64,000 nucleotides of DNA from Byssothecium circinans (Eukaryota; Ascomycota; Dothideomycetes; Pleosporales; Massarinaceae), in NCBI GenBank assembly GCA_010015675.1, contig ML976977.1:2025739-2089738 (forward strand), read 5' to 3'. The position numbers and the translations under genes were made by a program. The notes below the pieces were generated by a model. That model was not told the DNA's origin, searched no databases, and saw nothing but the letters and a program-made list of their open reading frames with translations. The first letter of the stretch is position 1, and each line of letters begins with the position of its first letter. This document shows positions 9,765 to 20,931 of the stretch, piece by piece.

Positions 9765-12700
9765 ATGGGAAAGAAGAATCAACCATCCCTTGAGGGTCAT
9801 GTCTCTGGGCAAGCCAACAAGCCACTGCCCCGACCCGCACACGCACTCCCATTCACCAAAGTCATCGAGGAATTAGGGTGTAGTAATGAAGATGGCCTGA
9901 CATCGTCGGAGGCTCAAGAACGCCATACACAATATGGAGATAATGACCTGGGCAGTGGCGGAGGAGTTCAACCTGGAAAGATCTTACTGCGGCAGGTAGC
10001 GAATGTAAGTAACCAACCCCCTCGATCTCGCAATGTGAACCGCACTGATGCATCACATACATGAAGGCTATGACACTCATACTTATTATTGCAATGGCTG
10101 TCAGTTTTTCAATTCAGTCCTGGATTGAAGGCGGCGTAGTAACCGCCATCATCATTCTCAACATTGTTATCGGGTTCATGCAAGAGTTCAACGCTGAAAA
10201 GACGATGGATTCTCTACGATCTCTCAGTTCACCAACTGCCACGGCCGTTCGTGACGGAAAGGCGGTCACCGTTCCGACTGTCCAAATTGTTCCCGGCGAT
10301 ATGGTGGAAATGAAAACTGGTGATACAGTTCCCGCCGATGTCCGGTTAGTTACGTTTTTTCCGGATTATGTACAGGATGCTGACAGGTTTGCAGTCTTAT
10401 TGAGGCCGTCAATTTCGAAACTGACGAAGCACTTCTTACCGGCGAAAGTCTCCCTGTTATGAAAGACGCGGAGGCCGAATTTGATGACGACACTGGCCCT
10501 GGAGACCGATTGAACGTTGCCTTTAGCTCATCGACTGTCACAAAGGGCCGCGCTCGTGGCGTGGTGTTTGCTACTGGAATGTATACTGAGATTGGAAGCA
10601 TCGCTGTATCTCTGCGAAACGAAGGTTCTCGCCGACGTCCGGTGAAGCGCAAAGACGATGGATCCGCTGGCCTGCATCGATATGCTCAGGCCTGGGGCTT
10701 GACTTTTGCAGACGGCATTGGCCATTTTCTCGGTGTCAACGTCGGCACTCCCTTGCAAAAGAAGCTTGCTCGTCTCGCCCTTCTTCTCCTAGGGATCGCT
10801 ATTATCTGTGCCATCATTGTCATGGCCGCCAACAGCTTCATAAACGACCAAGAAGTAATAATCTACGCTGTTGCCACGGGCCTCAGTATGATTCCCGCTT
10901 CCCTTATTGTTGTTTTGACTATCACCATGGCTGCCGGCACGAAACGTATGGTCGAACGTCATGTTATTGTTCGTAACTTGAAGTCCCTTGAGGCCCTCGG
11001 GGGCGTGACTGGTGAGTAATCCGCCATAGAACTCTAAGCATGCGCTAACGAAACCATTAGATATTTGCTCTGACAAGACCGGCACGCTGACACAGGGCAA
11101 GATGGTTGCTAAGAGAGCTTGGATCCCCGCCAAGGGTACATACTCGGTTGGTGTCACAGATTCTCCATTCGACCCCACCGTCGGCCATCTTAGCTTCACG
11201 CCCAAAGAGCCTAGGAAAGTGGATTTTGAGAAAGAAGAGCAGGCTACTCCATACAACGAACTATTGGAAAACAACACGCACCTTGAAGAATATCTCAAAG
11301 TCGCCTCGCTGGCTAATCTCGCTCATGTGCACGTATCTCATGAGGGAGATTGGAAGGCTCGTGGAGATCCCACCGAAATTGCTATCCAGGTCTTCGCTTC
11401 TCGATTCAAATGGAACCGTCTCGACCATACGCAAGGCGACAAGCCGGCTTGGAAGCAGGTTGCTGAGTTCCCCTTTGACTCGACAGTGAAGAAAATGTCC
11501 GTCATATTCGAAGAAGCCGCCACTTCCAAGAAGTTTGTGTTTACCAAAGGCGCGGTTGAAAGGGTCATCTACTCCTGCACAGCCATGTTCAACGGCGAAG
11601 GGAACGAGCCCATCGAGATGATTGATGCTATTCGCGATGAGATTCTTGCCAACATGGAAGCTCTGGCTGCATTGGGTCTTCGAGTCCTCGCTCTCGCCAG
11701 CAAGTCCTGGGAAGGCACCGTTACCAAAGGCGAAGAAATCGACAGGAGCAAGATCGAAGAGGGCTTGATCTTTAGGGGCCTTGTCGGTCTGTATGACCCG
11801 CCACGACCAGAAACCGCTGGATCCGTCCGCCAGTGTCAAAAGGCTGGTATCTCGGTGCATATGCTAACTGGTGATCACCCTGGTACCGCAAGGGCAATTG
11901 CTGAGGAAGTTGGTATACTTCCCTCTCACATGGCTACCGTCTCTAAGGATGTTGCCGATGCAATGGTTATGACTGCCACTCAATTCGACAAACTTACCGA
12001 CGATGAGATTGATGGCCTCCCGCTACTTCCTCTTGTTATTGCTCGTTGCGCACCAAACACGAAAGTTCGAATGATCGACGCTCTCCACCGAAGGAAGGCT
12101 TTTGCTGCTATGACTGGTGACGGCGTCAACGACTCCCCGTCTCTGAAGCGCGCTGATGTTGGTATCGGTATGGGTACTGGCTCTGATGTCGCCAAGGACG
12201 CATCCGACATTGTATTGACCGACGATAATTTCGCATCCATCCTGAACGCCATCGAAGAGGGTCGCCGCATGTTCGATAACATCCAGAAGTTCATTCTCCA
12301 TCTTCTCGCCCAGAATATTGCTCAAGCCTGTATCCTGCTCATCGGTCTTGTTTTCAAGGATGACACTGGGCTTTCCGTCTTCCCGCTCTCTCCCGTCGAA
12401 GTCATGTGGATTATTATGGTCACTTCATCGCTACCCGACATGGGTCTCGGCTACGAAGTGGCTGCTCCAGATATCTTGAACCGCCCGCCCCAAAGCCTCA
12501 AGCGCGGAGTATTCACTCTCGAAGTCATGTTAGACATGCTCGTATACGGTCTTTGGATCGCCGCCCTGTGCCTCGCATCCTTCACTCTCGTCCTCAGTGC
12601 CTGGGGCAACGGCGAACTAGGGCACAACTGCAACGACTCCTTTTCCGACTCATGCGACACCGTCTTCCGCGCCCGAGCCACCTGCTTCGCCTGCCTGACC

Positions 12701-13111
12701 TGGTTTTCGCTGTTCCTCGCCTGGCAAATGGTCGACATGCGCCGCTCCTTCTTCATGATGCAGCCCCATTCCAAGAAGTACTTCACACAGTGGTTCCACG
12801 ACGTTTGGCGCAACAAATTTCTTTTCTGGTCCATCATGGCTGGCTTCATCACCATCTTCCCCGTCCTCTACATCCCGGTCATCAACAAGGTCGTATTCAA
12901 GCACCGCGGTATTAGCTGGGAGTGGGGCATTGTGTTCGTGGCTACGCTGCTGTTCTTCCTCGGCATCGAGGCGTGGAAGTGGGCTAAGAGGGTGTATTTC
13001 AGGAAGAGGGATGCCAAAACTGGAACTAGGCGGGGCAGCATTGACCTGGAGAAGAGAGTTTTTGAGAGGTATCTTAGCACGGCGATTAGCACGGATGATG
13101 AGAAGGTGTAA
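9765..13111 (+). CDS. ENA1: Ena-type (P-type IID) sodium/potassium efflux ATPase, four exons
   Basis: Exons 9765-10004, 10067-10344, 10395-11011 and 11061-13111 give 1,061 residues; introns are 62, 50 and 49 bp. Order of landmarks: N-terminal cation-ATPase domain with the SxxEAxxR region; TGES actuator loop (188-191); the SMIPASL transmembrane segment; the phosphorylation site DKTGT with Asp383; the nucleotide domain; then TGDGVND (730-736) and the C-terminal transmembrane block. The length and the short Lys/Arg-rich C-terminus fit fungal ENA pumps, which use ATP to export Na+ or K+ across the plasma membrane under salt or alkaline stress. All catalytic motifs are intact. The third splice was fixed by the need to rebuild VTDICSDKTGT. 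Upstream GCCAAG sites agree with pH control. It could be a paralogue with K+ preference; ion selectivity is not readable by eye. Confidence 0.95.
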
Positions 13112-14421
13112 AGCTGGACGATCTACGATCGATTTGATGGCATGGGACGACACGACTTCGTGCGTAATATTTGGGTTGGAAGTGTGTTTCCCGGCGTCCT
13201 GAACCGGGAGGCTATTTGTTGGCTCGTCATGGTTTCACGATTTTTTTATTAGTAGCTGGAAGCTGCAGCAGGCTTCAATAGATTTTGATACCACCGTGTT
13301 CATACATCATTTAGTTAATCATAAATATGTACTTCATCATTTCCCAAAAATTCTTTATTTCAATGAACGCTTCTTCCAGACGCCAATCCCACCACCATTC
13401 TCGCCGCGAAATCATTATTCCTTCCCATACCAAAACACAAATAAATCCCACACCTCGAACCTTCCATCCCAGCCCAGCTACCTCACCTCACCTGACCCCT
13501 AAACCCTCCAGGGCTGCCCCTCAAGCACGCGATGTCCCACCCCGCCCCGCTACTCTTACTCGGCATCTCGGCACTCGGCCAAGAAAACGCCAACCCGCCA
13601 AACCCCCGCCCACGACTTGGCGCTTCCCCACCCATGGTCCCAAGGTCTGGGGCTATCGATTGCATCAGCCCAGCCAGCTCGTCGGCTTGGGGGGTGTTGG
13701 GTGTGCGTCGGGGTACGTGTTAGAAGATGGATGGATGGTGGGGGAATTAGGTGGATGGATGGATGGAAAGAGTGGGAAGCGAGGGGAGGAAGGCGTGTGG
13801 TTTGGACGAGAAACGTGGATCCAAAAGAAAAATTAAAGTTTTGACAGACGCCAACGACATAACGTGCGTCCCATAAGCCAGGTCGCCGATAACGATGACG
13901 CACCAAAAGCGCCAAGGACGTTAGAGGGCAATGGTTAAGAGAAAGCCTTGGGCAACTCAAGGTGCGGGGGGAGAGACTACCATGGTACTGTGAGTGAGAT
14001 CGGTTCCGTTGGAAGCATCGAGACTCGAGGCTAGGCTGGGCTGGGGCTGAGCCTTTCTTGGGGATCCAAGACTGTGAGGGGCGGTGCTGTCTTGCGTGTC
14101 GTGCTCGTGTCAGTGGGTTGCGGTTGATAAAGACGGGGTGCTGGGTTGTGTCTTTGAAGGACTTTCTGCCATTCGGTTCCTTACCCTGGGGAATACGGTC
14201 AGTGTACTTGTTTGGACGGCTTTTGTGCACGCCCGACGCGAGATCGGATTCGACGAATGTACAGTACATACCCGTAATATAACAGCTGAATGAGCGTATA
14301 CGGCTACGACTATCCAAAACGAAGAAAAAGACTTTCGAGAGCGAGGAAGTGCGGAGGTGAAAAGACGTCGACGTCAACATCATCATCTCCGAAAAACCCG
14401 ACCCACAGAAAGAATATAAAA
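13112..14421. other. Intergenic region with GGAT microsatellite
   Basis: Holds the 3' flank of the ATPase gene and the promoter of the RING gene. A (GGAT)n-like tract lies at about 13726-13768. A 303-codon minus-strand open frame covers part of it but has no protein-like composition and I do not accept it. Confidence 0.5.
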
Positions 14422-15325
14422 ATGCCACCAACCGTCCACCCAAACCCGCAAAACGCCGCTCTCCCACTCCTCCCTCGCTCCGCCCCTACCCTCAGAATCC
14501 GCGACCCGCAGAACCGCACCCAGCAAACCCAACAAATCAGACTCTCCCCCACCACCCTCGGCTTCGTGCTCCCGCTCTTCATCGTCTTCATCTTCGGCCC
14601 CTTAATCCTCGTCTACACGATAAAACACAGTCGACGCGAGCGGGTGAGACTAATAGCACTAGAAGCGAGCAGAGAAGCTTCTGCGAAAACGAAAGTTCCC
14701 GAGATCGGGAGGGAGGAGGCGCGGATACGGTTAGCCGGGGCGACGGAGGTGGTGAAGGGGGAGGAGGGGAAGGAAGTGTATAGGTATGAGTTTAAGGGTA
14801 CGGAGGTTGAGGGGGAGAAGGATGGGGTTGTGGAGACGGAGTCGGTGATGGGGGATGACTGGTATGTTCTGTGCGGTTCTTTATTTATTTTTGTGTGGTT
14901 GATGGTATTGAGGAGAGGTTACTGGTGCTGATGATGATGGTGCTGGCAGTGCGATATGTCTCTGTTCGCTTCACGCTCCTGCACCTCCCGCACCCGCCAA
15001 AGTCGCTAGTGAAACTAGCGTCGGGCTGGAAACGAACGAGTCTTCTTCTGTAAAAGAAAGATCGACACGCGTGCCGGAGGTGGTTGGGAAAAGCCTCTCG
15101 GAGCAAGAAGTGATACTGAGGTTGAGAGTGTGTGGGCATGAGTTCCATGCTGAGTGTCTGGTTAGTTGGTGCGCGCTGGGGAAGGTGAATTGTCCGATCT
15201 GTCGGGCTGTGTACTTTGAGAAGGAGGGGAAGGGGCAGAAGAGTGACGGGGAAAGCAGTGGGTCGGAAACTGATGTCGAAACGGGTGGGGTTAGTGATAC
15301 TTCGAGGCGGACGGAGACTGCGTGA
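14422..15325 (+). CDS. Membrane-anchored RING-H2 E3 ubiquitin ligase, two exons
   Basis: Exons 14422-14861 and 14950-15325 (88-bp intron) encode about 271 residues. I start at the ATG in AAAATGCCA because the upstream in-frame extension is basic and unlike a leader. A single hydrophobic segment (LGFVLPLFIVFIFGPLILVY, about 51-70) is followed by a charged linker and a RING-H2 domain whose first half (DCAICLCSL) is created by the splice. A Ser/Thr-rich insert separates it from the second half (CGHEFHAECLVSW...CPICRAV). The Cys-x2-Cys, Cys-x-His-x2-His-x2-Cys and Cys-x2-Cys ligands are all present. Such proteins pass ubiquitin from an E2 to membrane substrates. The insert between ligand pairs is longer than usual. 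Substrate is unknown. Confidence 0.85.
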
Positions 15326-16085
15326 TGAGGAAGTGAGGATCGCTTTGGGAAATGTTTATGGCGTTTGGGATGAACGTAAGAGTATGATACCTTGGGTCGG
15401 TGTTTTTGAACATGATTGCGGTTTAGGTAACGGGCATGGGATGTATTCTAGTGTGGTTTGGAAACCGGGAGCGAGAGAAAGGTTGTTGATGCAGTAGTAG
15501 CGGCAGTACATGGCCTATATTTCATTCAAATCGCACTGTTGCTCTATCAAGTCCATGTATGCATCTAAAGCACGATGAGATTAACAATAGCCAAGAGTGA
15601 AAATGCGGGCTGCAATGAATATGCAGAGCTAGGTAGGAGGTGGAGGTCCGCACACGAGGCTGCATATATGAATTAGTAGTGTACAGAAGACTTGCCATTA
15701 TCAAGTATAGATTCATGCTTCCAAGTGAGACGAGCGATATCCAGCGACTCCCAAAACCGATACAGAAAGCAAAGCTGCAAAAGGAAATGTTCAGTACCAT
15801 ATGTAGAAGATGTTGATGCAATGCGTTATATTGAACTTCTTTTGCAGCGGCAAACAGCAAGCGCACTCCGCAACCATATCCCATGACCCACTCCACCGAG
15901 CTATCCACTGCCATGTCAATGTCTGATTGTTCGCCTAGTTACACACTAAACCCTTATAATGCTTTCTAAACGTCTTCGGAAGCTACACCATGCCGGGCGT
16001 CTCAAAGGTTCATTTGGTAACCACAACGACCATGCAATCAATGTACGATCCCGCCACTTCGTGTCGAAGAGTGAAACGGTTAGAA
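15326..16085. other. Intergenic stretch
   Basis: No convincing gene. A 130-codon minus-strand open frame (15522-15914) has a hydrophobic middle but no start context, no homology I recognise and no good splice partners. Confidence 0.4.
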
Positions 16086-17375
16086 ATGTCCGACATCACC
16101 TCCTTTGACCCCACAATCCCACAAGACGAAGTCGATCGTCTCTTCCGCAAGTTGAGCGATACACGGCTCCCCAAGATGCCCATTGTGCCGGACGCGGGAG
16201 ACGATTATGGTGAGACGTCCTTTTCCACTACTTACTGTCACCTGTGCATGTGCATGACGTCCTCTCTATCTAGGTAGGCGTACATACAGCTGACATGAAA
16301 TGTTGTAGGACCGTCACTAGAACGGATTTACAAACTTTACAACTATTGCTTGGATGACTTCAAGTGGTCGGAGTCACAGAGAGTCATCGCAGCATGGCAG
16401 CACTTCCCAACCGAGATCGAGATCGAGGGGCTGAAGGTGCATTTCATCCATGAGAGGGTATAGAGAATGGAATGGAAAGTGTTACCTTTGTTGTCGGTTC
16501 ATGGATGGCCTGGCATATTTTTCGAGTACCACTTTCTTTTCCAAGTCCACCTGTGCACAAAGTCAAGTTAACTGACCATCACGCCCAGATTCCAGATTGT
16601 AATGAAACTACTTCTCTCACCCTCAGACACTCACCACCTCTCTTTTGACCTCGTCACCCCTTCCCTCCCAGGATTCCGCTGGTCGCAAGGCCCACCTCAA
16701 ACCTGGACCCTCCAAGACACAGCCCGCACCTACCATCTACGACGTCCTCATGAAGCGACTCGGATGCACTTCCTGCGCCGTCTAAGCAGGGGACTGCGGC
16801 CACTGGGTAACCCGCGAACTAGGAAACGGACGTTGTCCATCTTGCAAAGCCGTCCACAGCAACATGGGCACGCGTCTCCGCGAAGGCCACATGGGGTATG
16901 CGATTGAGATGCGCACACAGCCGCAACCCATCGGCATCATGATGCTCGTGGTGAGAAGTATCAGGAACTGACTGATGCGAACCTCGGGACGGCGACGCTG
17001 GAGAAGGAGTTACTGGATGATGTGTGTACGACGCTTTGTTTGTACTTTCTCACGCCGCCGTCGGTTATGACGTCCATGTTGTGTTATTTCAATAATGGGG
17101 GCATGAGGTGTATACTGAGTTTTATGCGTGGGAGGAGTATTTTATTAGGGTGCCGTCGGGTTTGACTACGTTTCCGCATGATGCGTTTCCGGTTCCGAAG
17201 GCTGGCGTGGAGAGTACGGCTACGGACTTAGGGTTCTTTAGAGGTGAGTTGGTGGTGATGCTGATATTGATGATTGAGGATTGAGGATTGGAGGGGTCAT
17301 TTTGCGTGTATGGAGTGTCCTGAAGATATGGTGCGGGATCTGCGAGAGTTCCTTGGGGTGTACTACAGTGGGTAA
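16086..17375 (+). pseudogene. Decayed epoxide hydrolase (EHN-type alpha/beta hydrolase)
   Basis: The N-terminal part is in frame from 16086 (MSDITSFDP...) with a plausible intron at 16210-16308 that joins DDYG to PSLERIYK. The protein then reads like the epoxide-hydrolase N-terminal domain (WxxFPTEIEIEGLKVHFIHER) followed by the HGWPG oxyanion segment. A TAG stop at 16461-16463 lies just before that segment. Further downstream the frame must shift several times to follow family features: the nucleophile-elbow region near 16790 (AGDCGHW, where the family has GGDWG), the LTPPSVMTSMLCYF stretch near 17040-17090, and a C-terminal GHFACMECPEDMVRDLREF segment ending at 17375. Stops plus frameshifts mean no active enzyme. 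This is ordinary gene decay; the TAG-for-CAG signature of the repeats is not dominant here. Confidence 0.75.
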
Positions 17376-18324
17376 GCATGGTGAGACTTTGTCCCGGGTG
17401 TTTATCAGTCTCTAAGACTGCATTGGAAGATGGGCGATTACATCCCTGGACGATCTGTGCATTGGAAGAAGGGAAATCTCGTGTCTGAACGAGCTTTGAA
17501 GTCTATCATGCAATCTCCCAGCTCACCAATGGAGCTGTGAATCTTGTGTTCGATAGAAGTGCTGTACTACCTTCATCGGCAAGCTGCAGTGGCCGCTGTG
17601 GTTCGTGCTTGGTTCGCCAGCCGGGTGTTGTTGCTGTGCCTCAATGATCCGCTGGGTAACCGCCACGAGCTGATGTCTCGTGGTGACACCTCCTCTTCTG
17701 GGTGTGACCTGTGGAGTTGTCATAGCATGTGGTGGCGTGCGTAAGGGAGGCAGCTGGAGACACCGCAAAAGCAAAGTCTCACAGCATGCGAGTTTCGGAT
17801 GAGGATCCTGATGAGGAGCAAATGCCCTTGGAGCTGTCTTGGTGTCATGGAGTTTATTGGAGGCGTGGAACCAACACGTTCGCGTTCTGCATGCTGCCTA
17901 TGTATCGATAAGGGCACTTCCGGTGCAGCGCGCTCGGCCAATCAGCGGCGAGACGGGCATGACCAAATTTCCGATCTTGGTACCTGCATGCATGGTTCGC
18001 GGGCAACGGCCCCAAGAGCGCCTTAGGCGTAATGATAATGGTCTAACGATGCGATGCCCCTTTCCCACATGCCAGTTCCAGAAGCAGACATCAAAAGTCG
18101 CAATAATCGTCGTTGCTCTGCTGAGTCTGCTCCATGTCGCTCTCACCCACCCACCCAACGCTGTTCCGCTGCCCTTGCCCGTCCGTGTGCATGTTCTGCG
18201 CTGCCCAGCATTCCGCCGCCCGTCGCCTGTCGTACCTCGAGCCGCGCGCCTCAACCTTCCTCGCGAACCGGGACGGTCAATTTCCGAGGATATTGGGCTT
18301 CATGAGAGGAGCAATCTCGCCGTC
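17376..18324. other. Intergenic region upstream of the TBC gene
   Basis: The TBC reading frame stays open back to 17839, but the upstream part lacks the Ser/Pro-rich composition of the protein and contains no better start. I treat it as promoter and leader. No other feature seen. Confidence 0.45.
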
Positions 18325-20931
18325 ATGAGCGATGAAACCGCGCCTTCGGGGCAGTCCCCAGACACTGGTAGCACTGCGAATTCAAAGACGCCGGCCGAAC
18401 AGCCACCGCCAGCGACGGCAACGCCTCACACGAGCCCCGCGTCCAAAACTTCCCCGCGCGGCTGGCTCAGCGGCGTGCGGCGCCCAAAGACTGCACCAGG
18501 ACCGCGAGCTTCGGCGGTCAAGAAGAGTCTGTTAACAGAAGATGACGCCCGACGGGACTCGGCCTTGGCAGGGTCATCCAACTCCACCGCGAGCACCAGC
18601 ACCGACCTCAACACCACCAATGCGCCCTCGACGCCGACCAGCCTGCGCAAGACACCGAGCCTGCCTTCCATAGTCGTCCAGGATGTCCCCTCGGCCCGCC
18701 CGAGCAGAGACACACCAGCGCAAGAGCGAACCCCGTCCTCACGCGGCAGCCAGGACACGTTCCAGCTCGACACCATCATCCCTACGGGCGACTTCGACGA
18801 CCTGACGTCGCCCAGCCAGGTCTCGTTCTCCAAGAGGGGCAGCATGCTGCTGGGCGGCAAGCGGGCGAACAAGATGAATAAGCAGTTGGGGCTGGTGGTG
18901 GAAGGCACGACGGACCCGCAGACCCCATCGCAGCACACCGAGAAGGAACCGTTGCAGGCACAGAAGGAGCAATCCACCACCGCTACGCCCCGAATGTCGC
19001 TATCGCCGTCGACCCGCCCGCAGTCGCGATTCTCCACCAGAGGCCGAGTCGTCAGCTACCGCGCGCTGTCGACCGACGAGATGATGCTTTCGAAGAAGGT
19101 GCGCCAAATGTACCAGCACGGGAACGAGAGTGCCGCGAATTGGGAGACGGTGGACGAAGAGGCGGAAAGTGCGCAGAACAGCTTTGTCGACAACAGCAGC
19201 CTCTCCGGCACCCCCGCCACTGCCTCGTCATTGACGGTGGATAAAAGTCGCGACAATGCCGGTTCGACCATGACCTCACGACGGGGCAGTGGCGTGACCA
19301 TTGCGAAAGAGCCGCAGGAAATGGCAGGAGGGATCGAAGACTGGACTGAGCTGGAAGGAGGAGAGGTCGACCGCTACGGCTTCATCCTCCCGAAGAAGGC
19401 GGATTCACGAGGGTCGGCGGCTGAGGGGATGGATGGGCCAGATGAGCCGCGAATACAGCGTGTCACCACAATTCTCAAAATGGCCTCTGAAGAGCCTAGG
19501 AAGCGCGGCCTTGGGCGTAGTACATCCAAAGCACCGTCTTCTCGTTCCGCAGTCCCGAACAACCGATCATCGCAAGGACGTCGGTCACAGAATTCCGCAA
19601 GACCGACAGCGTCCATATTCTCAAGTCGCACCGCTCGAAGTACTTCTCAACAGCAAATCCGTCATGCTACGAACAGATTACCGCACAACAGGGACCGTCG
19701 GTTACTGGACGAGGCCAGCGACATGCTCAAGCTTCCACCCGGTCTAGCGGAAGTAGAGGAACAGAAGGACGGTGGGAGGGCCGCTCAAATCACGAAAGCG
19801 AAAGAGATAGAGCGCGAGGAGAAGTGGCGCAAAATGGCCAAGGTGGTCCAGTCTGGCGCCAACAGTGGAGGCATGATGTTTGAGTTCGATGTCAAAGACA
19901 GCACAGTAATATCGCGGACCTGGAAAGGCATTCCGGATCGCTGGAGGGCAACTGCTTGGTATGCATTCCTTGCGGCTAGCGCCAAAGCAGACCCAACCAG
20001 TCCCACCGAGGAGGAACTGGTGGTCAACTTTTATGAACTGCAAGAAGAGAGCTCTGCAGACGACATGCAGATTGATGTGGATGTACCACGAACCATCAAC
20101 CGCCACATCATGTTCCGACGGAGGTACCGAGGAGGGTGAGTCGAGTCCACGTGGCATCCACGTTTATACATGTGCAATTACTCGACGCTAATATGTTCCA
20201 GCCAGCGGCTCTTGTTTCGAGTCCTGCATGCCATGTCTCTCTACCTACCAGACACTGGCTATGTCCAAGGGATGGCTGCGCTTGCGGCCACACTGCTCTG
20301 CTACTACGAAGAGGACCGAGCCTTCGTTATGCTAGTCCGCCTCTGGATGCTTCGAGGCCTGGAGCGACTCTACGAATCTGGCTTCGCGGGGTTGATGGAT
20401 GCTTTGGACGATTTCGAGAAGAATTGGCTGCGCAATGGGGACGTAGCCAAGAAGCTGGTAAGCCATTGTCTTGCCACTCCCCTTACACTACTACTTTTCG
20501 ACACTGTCGTAGGATAGCAGAGTTCGGCCCATTTGATACGCCATGATGATATTAGGCTTCGTGCTAATGATTCCTCGCAGGAAGAACTCTGCATCACGTC
20601 CACCGCTTACGGTACCCGATGGTACTTGACCCTGTTCAACTATTCGCTACCGTTCCCCGCCCAGCTCCGCGTGTGGGACGTTTTCATGCTGTTGGGCGAC
20701 GCCTCCTACTCCAACGACAAATCATCAAAATTCAGTGGAGACCTAGACGTGCTGCATGCGACGTCTGCCGCACTAATCGATGCAACGCGGGAGATCTTGC
20801 TGGATTCGGATTTCGAGAATGCGATGAAGGTGTTGACATCCTGGGTACCGATCAAAGACGAGGACCTCCTCATGAGAGTGGCAAAGGCGGAATATAAGAT
20901 GCGTAAAAAACGAGCCAGTAACGCGGGGTGA
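18325..20931 (+). CDS. TBC-domain Rab GTPase-activating protein, three exons
   Basis: Exons 18325-20135, 20202-20457 and 20581-20931 (introns 66 and 123 bp) give about 805 residues. The first 480 or so are Ser/Pro/Thr-rich and look disordered, with phospho-site-like RRGS and RxxS motifs. The C-terminal part is a TBC domain. It has the IDVDVPRT region that carries the arginine finger, the TGYVQGM motif with the glutamine finger, and the WYLTLFNYSLPF...LRVWDVFML block. TBC proteins speed GTP hydrolysis on Rab GTPases in vesicle traffic; both catalytic fingers are present, so activity is expected. The start MSDETAP was preferred over upstream Met codons by composition. The target Rab and compartment cannot be deduced. 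Confidence 0.9.

Noticed and set aside
11261..11860. 199-codon minus-strand open frame
   Set aside because: Antisense of the Ena ATPase nucleotide-binding domain.
13556..14467. 303-codon minus-strand open frame between the ATPase and RING genes
   Set aside because: It overlaps the RING gene start on the other strand, its composition looks like translated non-coding DNA, and no domain is visible.
18426..19037. 203-codon minus-strand open frame inside the TBC gene
   Set aside because: Antisense of the Ser/Pro-rich region; no features of its own.
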